DNA from: Balaenoptera acutorostrata
Taxonomy: Eukaryota; Chordata; Mammalia; Artiodactyla; Balaenopteridae
Length of the DNA: 64,000 nucleotides
Direction: 5' to 3'
Assembly (NCBI RefSeq): GCF_949987535.1
Contig: NC_080067.1
Coordinates: 47,924,910-47,988,909, forward strand
Numbering within the stretch: the stretch's first letter is position 1; each line of letters opens with the position of its first letter. Below the pieces are notes generated by a model, which saw nothing but the letters and a program-made list of their open reading frames with translations, had not been told where the DNA came from and ran no database searches. Positions 61,668-64,000 of this stretch are shown one piece after another. Made by a program: the position numbers and the translations under genes.

Positions 61668-61832
61668 ACATGAGATTTGGCGACTGGTATTCCTAAGTTC
61701 AAATCCTAGCTGAATTTGTATCGCCTTTGGCAAACTACTTAAGTGTTCTAAAGTCCATTGTGAAAAGTTGTTGTGAAAATTAAAAATAAAACAGCAAGTG
61801 TTTATTAGAAGATAGGAGCTACTCAATAATTG
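61668..61832 (+). repeat. MIR SINE fragment
   Basis: 'taagttcaaatcctagctga', 'tcgcctttggcaaactactt' and 'gttgttgtgaaaattaaaaa' match MIR. Confidence 0.65.
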
Positions 61833-63815
61833 GCCACTTAGCTACTTAAATAGAGATTAGCTCTCATTTGAAGTAAGGTAGTGATTGGGAAGTTTCCGTT
61901 TTGGTGTTGGCATTTGAGCCGGTCTTTAAAGAATATGTATAACTGTGACAGATTGAACAGGGAAGGAGGAAAAAACAGAGAAATATAGCTATGAAAAAAT
62001 GTTATTACTGAAATTATATGACTGCCAGTTTTAAAAACTTAAAAATTCAACTGAACCTGTTTTTTCTCCTCCTGGTCCACACCGTTCTTAACCTCTTCAT
62101 TAGGGATTTGTCAGAACAAATCTTAAACCACTTATAAACAAAGCCAACAACTTTTAGTCTGTTATTTTTTGTCTGGAAGATTGCCATTGAGATTACCATT
62201 GGAGATGTTAAAGTATTTTTTGTTTGTTTGTTTATATTTCCTTGATAAGGTCTCAATGATATTACCCTAATATTTTTTCTATCCTTTACTACACATTTAC
62301 TTTCTAGACATTCAAGCAGTGCATCCTGAGATGAATAAATTGTTGATGTTTAAAAATATATATATATATAAAATAATTATCAAGTAGGCATTAAAATTGG
62401 AATAAAGATTTAGAGGAAAAGGCCAACATATTCTCCGAAATTAGTGGTGTAAACTACTGTGATTCTAGGTTTGAACACAAACTGATTCTAAATATATGGA
62501 TTGTAAAGTGAAGGGAATAATTTTTAAGGTGTGATTTCATTTTCAGAAGTTGGATTGTATTGTTGGACTATATCCAGAATTTGTTTGTAACATTTCAGCT
62601 CAATTCTATCTGCTTTTAGAAGGTCATGTGGTTATAAAATGTAGGATGTAAGGTTTCAGTTATACTTTTCTAAGGTAGTCAAATCATTGGTTTAATCAAG
62701 GGTATTATGAACAATAATTATTTGTTTCCCTGAATACTTATATAGCATTTTGATATACTATTAAAGAATCATATGCCATATTTTTAGAACTTCACTGTAG
62801 TTCATGACTTTTGTCTTATAAATTTAGATTTGAATCCCACTAGAAAAAAAATGACACTAAAGATGTAATCTTTAAAGTTCTAGCCTACTTCACTGTTTTA
62901 TCATATAGTGTATTTTTATACAAGGTAAAGAAAATAGAATGTTTGGAATTAGAATTAGAATATTAAACTCAGTGGAAAGTACAAAATGATGAAAGATTTT
63001 CACATTTCCATGGAAAATTGCATATGATCCCATTATCTCCTATAACCCCTCCCTCATAAAGCAGTCATTCAGTAGATGCATTTTATAGTTCTGTAAAAAA
63101 TTTTTAGTTTATAAGTTGCTCTGATGTAGGAAGCAATCCTAAAGCCCTAGGCTAGAGCAGGATTAAGGTTCTTGAGAATGAAAGAGCTATGTAATATTTT
63201 TGGCATCTGGAAAATTTCCAGACATTACAGTTGTATTAGGTCAAATAATCGAGTGATTTTCTTTTTAAATTTTAGTACTTTGCAGATATACTGAAAAAAA
63301 AAAAAAAACCTCCAAACACCAAATGGAACTTATATAATAAAGAATGGTGCTTATTTTGTTTTTCCAGCCAGGGGTTAAGCCACCAGTGTTGTAAGACACT
63401 AACACTGGTTATTTTCTGGCTATAGTATCTAAAAAGACAACTTCTGAAGGGCTATATTCTTTCATTTCTTTTTCTTAGGCTTCATGATATGTTAGAATAA
63501 TTGCAATGCATTTTTAGGCCGCTTGATTTGGAGTTAAGGACAGAGGCAAATCTCAGCTCTCAAATGTTTTAAGTTAATTTTGAGTATGACCTTAGCATTT
63601 CCATATGCATCAGTATTCTTCATACAGTATTCATGTTAGGAAGTTGCTAGAAGGAAAAAGGAAAATAAAGCCCCAAATCCAAAACCTTATCATTCCTTTT
63701 CTTCAGGTCTCATTATCTATTTCATATCAACCAAAGAAAGAAACTGCAGGTTTTCTTCTGTTTCAAATGTCTCTTTATCTGACTATGCCTGGCATATGAA
63801 TTCTCTTGAAGAACA
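61833..63815. other. Non-coding DNA, nothing recognised
   Basis: AT-rich. Contains a (TTTG)n patch at 62219-62233, a (TA)n patch at 62356-62370 and an A run at 63294-63308. No gene-like frame. Confidence 0.5.
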
Positions 63816-63819
63816 CACC

Positions 63820-64000
63820 TTACTCTATGCAAAACCTTCCAATAATTCCTCTTTGTTTAATTGACCATGCTTAAGCCCTTCAGCTTGGCATGGAAGCCTT
63901 TCTTCAGTTTATGCAACAGCCATACCTTCATCATTTCATGCATTCTCCTCAGATACATTCTGTGCTTTCCACTGAATCTGTTTCTTTCCATGTTCCATGC
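63820..64000 (+). repeat. CR1-clade LINE (L2/L3-like) fragment, running off the window
   Basis: 'caaaaccttccaataattcc', 'cttcagcttggcatggaagc' and 'attctgtgctttccactgaa' resemble the region just before the 3' part of an L2- or L3-type LINE in sense. It continues past the window end. Confidence 0.45.

Overview
This is a stretch of mammalian nuclear DNA with no intact protein-coding gene. I found no multi-exon gene, tRNA, rRNA, CRISPR array or operon-like layout. Stops are frequent in all frames. The few open frames longer than about 100 codons are inside transposable elements or look like chance. The window reads as an intergenic region or a large intron, AT-rich by eye, and filled with repeats of several ages.

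The repeats suggest a cetartiodactyl, most likely a whale or dolphin. Three things point there: a tRNA-derived SINE of the CHR type at 22.6 kb, LINE-1 3' ends of the kind I associate with cetacean genomes at 16.1 and 28.2 kb, and a mariner transposon with the TTGGGTTGGCCAAAA terminus at 7.5 kb. I saw no BovB or Bov-tA elements, which argues against a ruminant. The species call rests on remembered repeat consensus sequences, not on a search.

Layout. 0-7.5 kb: mostly single-copy DNA with an L2 tail, a MIR and a GT microsatellite; a stop-poor CpG-containing block lies at 3.4-4.3 kb. 7.5-8.8 kb: a complete but frameshifted mariner. 11.3-13.2 kb: two old antisense LTRs flanking a short L1 3' end. 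15.8-16.7 kb: an L2 fragment and a 0.5 kb L1 with a 16 bp target-site duplication. 20.1-23.5 kb: old antisense L1 pieces next to a GC-richer module of three diverged units of about 360 bp, interrupted by the CHR SINE. 23.7-27.9 kb: a palindromic TA/CA satellite, an old LTR and an MLT1-like LTR. 28.1-30.0 kb: a 1.8 kb antisense L1. 34.7-35.1 kb: a candidate processed retrocopy beside a MER5-like remnant. 38.6-39.4 kb: old L1. 41.8-43.1 kb: a long LINE-2. 44.6 kb: a perfect 58 bp tandem duplication. 48.9-51.2 kb: an L1 whose 5' part is inverted (twin priming). 51.4-54.3 kb: ancient L1-like DNA. 54.3-55.5 kb: an MLT1 LTR, MIRs and an 88 bp L1 insertion with a perfect 14 bp duplication. 56.9-58.0 kb: an old sense L1. 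58-64 kb: mostly unique DNA with a hAT-like remnant, a MIR and a LINE fragment at the edge.

No genes here act together and no new biological system is evident. The most useful observations concern insertion mechanisms (mariner, twin priming, an ultra-short L1), the tandem GC-rich module, the candidate retrocopy, the 58 bp duplication and two stop-poor blocks that could be conserved non-coding DNA.
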